From the NCBI RefSeq assembly GCF_028283785.1, contig NZ_JAPWKB010000017.1, positions 186,001 to 250,000 on the forward strand: 64,000 bases of DNA, in the 5' to 3' direction. The notes below the pieces were generated by a model. The model was not told where the DNA came from, searched no databases, and worked only from the letters and a program-made list of their open reading frames with translations. Positions 61,411 through 64,000 of this stretch are shown here, piece after piece (within the stretch, counting starts at the first letter, position 1; each line of letters opens with the position of its first letter). This stretch comes from Paraburkholderia sp. Its GTDB lineage: Bacteria > Pseudomonadota > Gammaproteobacteria > Burkholderiales > Burkholderiaceae. The translations under genes were made by a program, and so were the position numbers.

Positions 61411-62445
61411 TTACGCCAGCCACGTTTTGATGCTGTCGACCATCGACGCAGTCGAAATGCCGTAGCGGTCGTGGAGCGTCGGCAACGCGCCCGCTGCGAG
61501 AAACTGGTCCGGCAACGCGATCTGACGGAACGCGCAGTTCACGCGCGCCAGCATCAGCGCGGTCGCCACCGACTCGCCCAGACCGCCCACGCAGCTATGG
61601 TTTTCCGCGACGACGACAAGGCGTCCCGGACGGCTGCATTGCGCGACGATGGTGTCGATATCGAGCGGCTTGATGGTCGGCACATGCAGCACGGCGACGT
61701 CCGCGGTGCCGTCGGCCATCGCCTGCGCGGTTTCGAGCGCGCGCATCGTCATGATGCCGGACGAGATGATCAGCACGTCGCGACCGTCGCGCAGCAGCTT
61801 TGCCTTGCCGAGTTCGAACTGATAGTCGTAGTCGTCGAGCACGAGCGGCACCTTGCCGCGCAGCAGTCGCATATAGACCGGACCGTCATGCGCGGCAATC
61901 GCGGACACGGCCTGTTCGGTGTCGAGTGCGTCGCACGGATCGACGATCGTGAGACCGGGAATGCCGCGCATCATCGCGATGTCTTCGGTTGCCTGGTGAC
62001 TCGGCCCGTAACCGGTCGTCAGACCCGGCAACGCGGCGCAAATCTTCACGTTGAGGTTTTCCTCGGCGATCACCTGATGAATGAAATCGTACGCACGGCG
62101 CGTCGCGAAAACCGCATACGTGGTCGCAAACGGAATGAAACCTTCTTTGGCCATGCCGCCCGCCGCGCCCATCAACAGCTGCTCGGCCATGCCCATCTGG
62201 AAGTGGCGTTCCGGATACGCGTTCGCGAAGATGTGCAGGTCGGTGTACTTCGACAGATCCGCCGTCATGCCGACGATGTTCGGCCGCTTCGCCGCTTCCG
62301 CGACGAGTGCATGCCCGAACGGCGCAGCCTTCGTGCGCTGCCCTTCCGACGCGATCGACGCGATCATCGCCGAGGTCGTCAGGCGCGGCTTCGCGACGAC
62401 GGGTGCTTCTGGTTTGGAATCCCTGGCTTCGACCGTCGCGCTCAT
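61411..62445 (-). CDS. Transketolase, C-terminal (pyrimidine-binding and C) subunit
   Basis: This 344-residue subunit holds the thiamine pyrophosphate pyrimidine-binding domain (GMTADLSKYTDLHIFANAYP, FQMGMAEQLLMGAAGGMA, FIPFATTYAVFATRRAYDFI) and the transketolase C-terminal domain. The ATG at 62445 overlaps the stop of the N-terminal subunit gene (ATGA), so the two are made in equal amounts. Split transketolases are often used in pathways for unusual sugars and sugar acids. The substrate here is unknown. Confidence 0.92.
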   Translation of the reverse strand: MSATVEARDSKPEAPVVAKPRLTTSAMIASIASEGQRTKAAPFGHALVAEAAKRPNIVGMTADLSKYTDLHIFANAYPERHFQMGMAEQLLMGAAGGMAKEGFIPFATTYAVFATRRAYDFIHQVIAEENLNVKICAALPGLTTGYGPSHQATEDIAMMRGIPGLTIVDPCDALDTEQAVSAIAAHDGPVYMRLLRGKVPLVLDDYDYQFELGKAKLLRDGRDVLIISSGIMTMRALETAQAMADGTADVAVLHVPTIKPLDIDTIVAQCSRPGRLVVVAENHSCVGGLGESVATALMLARVNCAFRQIALPDQFLAAGALPTLHDRYGISTASMVDSIKTWLA

Positions 62446-63317
62446 GCTCGTTCTCCCTGCTGATGGTTTGCATCGAGGACGGCAATTGCGTGCTGCCATT
62501 CATCCTGCTCGACACGAATAAAGTGATTCTTCTCGCGCTGTTCGAGAAACGGTACGCCCTTGCCCATCAGCGTGTCGAACAGGATCACGCGCGGCACCGG
62601 ATCGTTGACGGCGCGTGCGGTATCGAATGCATCGATCACTGCGGCGAGATCGTTGCCATCGACGCGCTGCACGTGCCAGCCGAACGCGCGCCATTTGTCC
62701 ACCAGCGGTTCGAAACCGAGAATGCGTTGCGAGTGGCCGTCGGCCTGCTGCTGGTTGATGTCCACCAGCGTAATCAGATTGCTCAACTGATGATGTGCGG
62801 CGGACATCGCGGCTTCCCATGTCGCGCCTTCGTCGAGTTCGCCGTCGGACATCGAATTGAAGACCCACGCGGGATTGCGTTTCTGCCGCAGGCCGAGCGC
62901 CATGCCGACGGCAATGCTCAGACCCTGGCCGAGCGAGCCGCCTGAGATTTCCATGCCTGGGGTATACGTGGCCATGCCGGACATCGGCAGGCGGCTGTCG
63001 TCGGAACCATAGGTTTCCAGTTCCGCTTCGGGAATGATGCCGGCCTCGATCAGCGCCGCGTACAGCGCAATCGCGTAGTGGCCGTGCGACAGCAGAAAGC
63101 GGTCGCGACCTTCCCATTCGGGATCGTCGGGGCGGAAATTCATCGCATGGCAGAACGCCACAGCGAGCACGTCGGCCAGACCCAGCGCCTGGCCGATATA
63201 GCCCTGGCCCTGCACTTCGCCCATCTGCAATGCATAGCGGCGAATCCGCCATGCGTGCCGCGCGAGCGTGGTTTCTACGTGACCGACCTCGGGCCGGCTT
63301 TCGGTGATCAGTGTCAT
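62442..63317 (-). CDS. Transketolase, N-terminal (TPP pyrophosphate-binding) subunit
   Basis: This 291-residue subunit carries 'QGQGYIGQALGLADVLAVAF', LLSHGHYAIALYAAL, MEISGGSLGQGLS and the TPP motif MSDGELDEGATWEAAMSAAH...LVDIN. The ATG at 63317 follows GGAGA; the track begins seven codons earlier. It is the first gene of the run transketolase N, transketolase C, dehydrogenase, MHS carrier. A divergent LysR gene begins 184 bp away and is the likely regulator. Confidence 0.93.
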   Translation of the reverse strand: MTLITESRPEVGHVETTLARHAWRIRRYALQMGEVQGQGYIGQALGLADVLAVAFCHAMNFRPDDPEWEGRDRFLLSHGHYAIALYAALIEAGIIPEAELETYGSDDSRLPMSGMATYTPGMEISGGSLGQGLSIAVGMALGLRQKRNPAWVFNSMSDGELDEGATWEAAMSAAHHQLSNLITLVDINQQQADGHSQRILGFEPLVDKWRAFGWHVQRVDGNDLAAVIDAFDTARAVNDPVPRVILFDTLMGKGVPFLEQREKNHFIRVEQDEWQHAIAVLDANHQQGERA

Positions 63318-63501
63318 TTGTCTCCATCCTGATGGCATCTACATCTTGTACGCGGTGTCCGCGTCACCCGGTCTCAACAGGTGCTTCTCATTCACCAGTC
63401 ATGACCGGTTTCGACGCAAGTTGAGCGTATCATCGGCCGAAAGCGCAGGACAAAAGAAAAGATTGCACGCACTGATGAACAGCATTCACGAATAACGTCA
63501 T

Positions 63502-64000
63502 ATGAAACAGATACGCAAATTGCCGCTGCCGTTCTTGCGAGTGTTCGAAGCGGCCGGACGCACGGCGTCGTTCGCCGCGGCGGCACAGGAACTGGATCTG
63601 TCGCCGAGCGCGGTCAGCCACTCGATCCGCAAGCTCGAAGAGACGGTGAATCTGCGGCTGTTCCAGCGCAGCACGCGCGAAGTGACGCTCACGCGCGAAG
63701 GCGCGATCCTGCTCGAACACGTGCAGCGCGGCATGGATGAAATGCGGCGCGGTCTCGCGCTCGTGACGACGGATGACCCCTCGCCGTTGCGTCTGCACAC
63801 CGCGCCGAGCTTCGCGACGCAATGGCTGCTGCCGCGTCTCGCGGGCTTCGTTCGCGAGCACCCGAATATCGATCTGCGTTTTTCGGCGAGCACCGATTAC
63901 GCGCGTTTCGACGAAGACGATTTCGATCTCGACATCGTGTATGGCGAGCCGAAGCCGTCGCCGCACGAGAAGATTCCGCTCGCGCTCGAAAAGCTCACGC
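63502..64000 (+). CDS. LysR-family regulator, GcvA-like (partial)
   Basis: The gene begins at ATG 63502 and runs off the right end, so the track does not list it. Visible are about 166 residues: MKQIRKLPLPFLRVFEAAGR, then SFAAAAQELDLSPSAVSHSI (helix-turn-helix), 'LFQRSTREVTLTREG', and the start of an effector domain (LRLHTAPSFATQWLLPRL). The LPPLxALRxFEAA-type opening is that of GcvA/AmpR-like LysR proteins. It is divergent from the split transketolase operon and probably regulates it. Confidence 0.92.
   Translation, partial: MKQIRKLPLPFLRVFEAAGRTASFAAAAQELDLSPSAVSHSIRKLEETVNLRLFQRSTREVTLTREGAILLEHVQRGMDEMRRGLALVTTDDPSPLRLHTAPSFATQWLLPRLAGFVREHPNIDLRFSASTDYARFDEDDFDLDIVYGEPKPSPHEKIPLALEKLT

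Noticed and set aside
1-64000. CRISPR arrays, tRNA or rRNA genes, insertion sequences, prophage
   Set aside because: I saw no regular spaced repeats, no cloverleaf-like sequence, no transposase or integrase motifs and no terminal inverted repeats. A tRNA scan was not possible here.

Overview
The window looks like a chromosomal segment of a Burkholderiaceae bacterium, most like Paraburkholderia. The coding DNA is GC-rich, the porin is of the OmpC-like beta-proteobacterial type, and lipopeptide siderophore synthetases sit beside carbon and nitrogen catabolic operons. Identification is by eye from sequence motifs; no database search was run.

Region A (1-33.5 kb, all on the minus strand) is a large siderophore locus. 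In transcription order it holds an MbtH-like protein, a type II thioesterase, a large enzyme with a C-terminal cupin (SznF/GrbD-like in layout), a 3.8-kaa synthetase with an N-terminal YqcI/YcgG domain, a synthetase with a fatty acyl-AMP ligase domain, a SyrP-like Asp beta-hydroxylase, a free carrier protein, a TonB-dependent receptor, a third synthetase and a partial FhuD-like binding protein. By eye, the A-domain pockets read Asp; Ser (followed by an epimerase) and one unresolved residue; and an unusual pocket, Gly, and the same unusual pocket again. With the arginine-type N-oxygenase domains, this predicts an acylated peptide carrying beta-hydroxy-Asp and two C-diazeniumdiolate residues (graminine), i.e. 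a gramibactin-family siderophore. The fusion of the YqcI/YcgG domain to the synthetase is the most striking feature. Fur-like boxes precede the mbtH end and the receptor gene.

Region B (34-47 kb) is a guanidine-use region. A guanidine-I (ykkC) riboswitch precedes a minus-strand operon of two DUF1989 proteins (carboxyguanidine deiminase CgdA/CgdB type), a biotin-dependent guanidine/urea carboxylase, a short allophanate hydrolase, and an ABC permease and ATPase. A second guanidine-I riboswitch on the plus strand precedes the matching periplasmic binding protein. Between them lie a 2-oxoglutarate/Fe(II) oxygenase, a TIM-barrel isomerase-like protein and a divergent winged-helix regulator, possibly linked to supply of guanidino compounds.

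Region C (47-54.2 kb) holds a porin and a minus-strand nitrile hydratase cluster: CobW GTPase, DUF1097 membrane protein, cobalt-type beta and alpha subunits, the accessory protein, the CbtB/CbtA cobalt uptake pair, and a GlxA-type AraC regulator.

Region D (54.5-64 kb) is a catabolic region: two MFS carriers, a frameshifted aconitase-family hydro-lyase, a LysR regulator, a 3-hydroxyisobutyrate dehydrogenase-family enzyme, a split transketolase and a divergent GcvA-like LysR regulator cut by the window end. The substrate cannot be read from the sequence.
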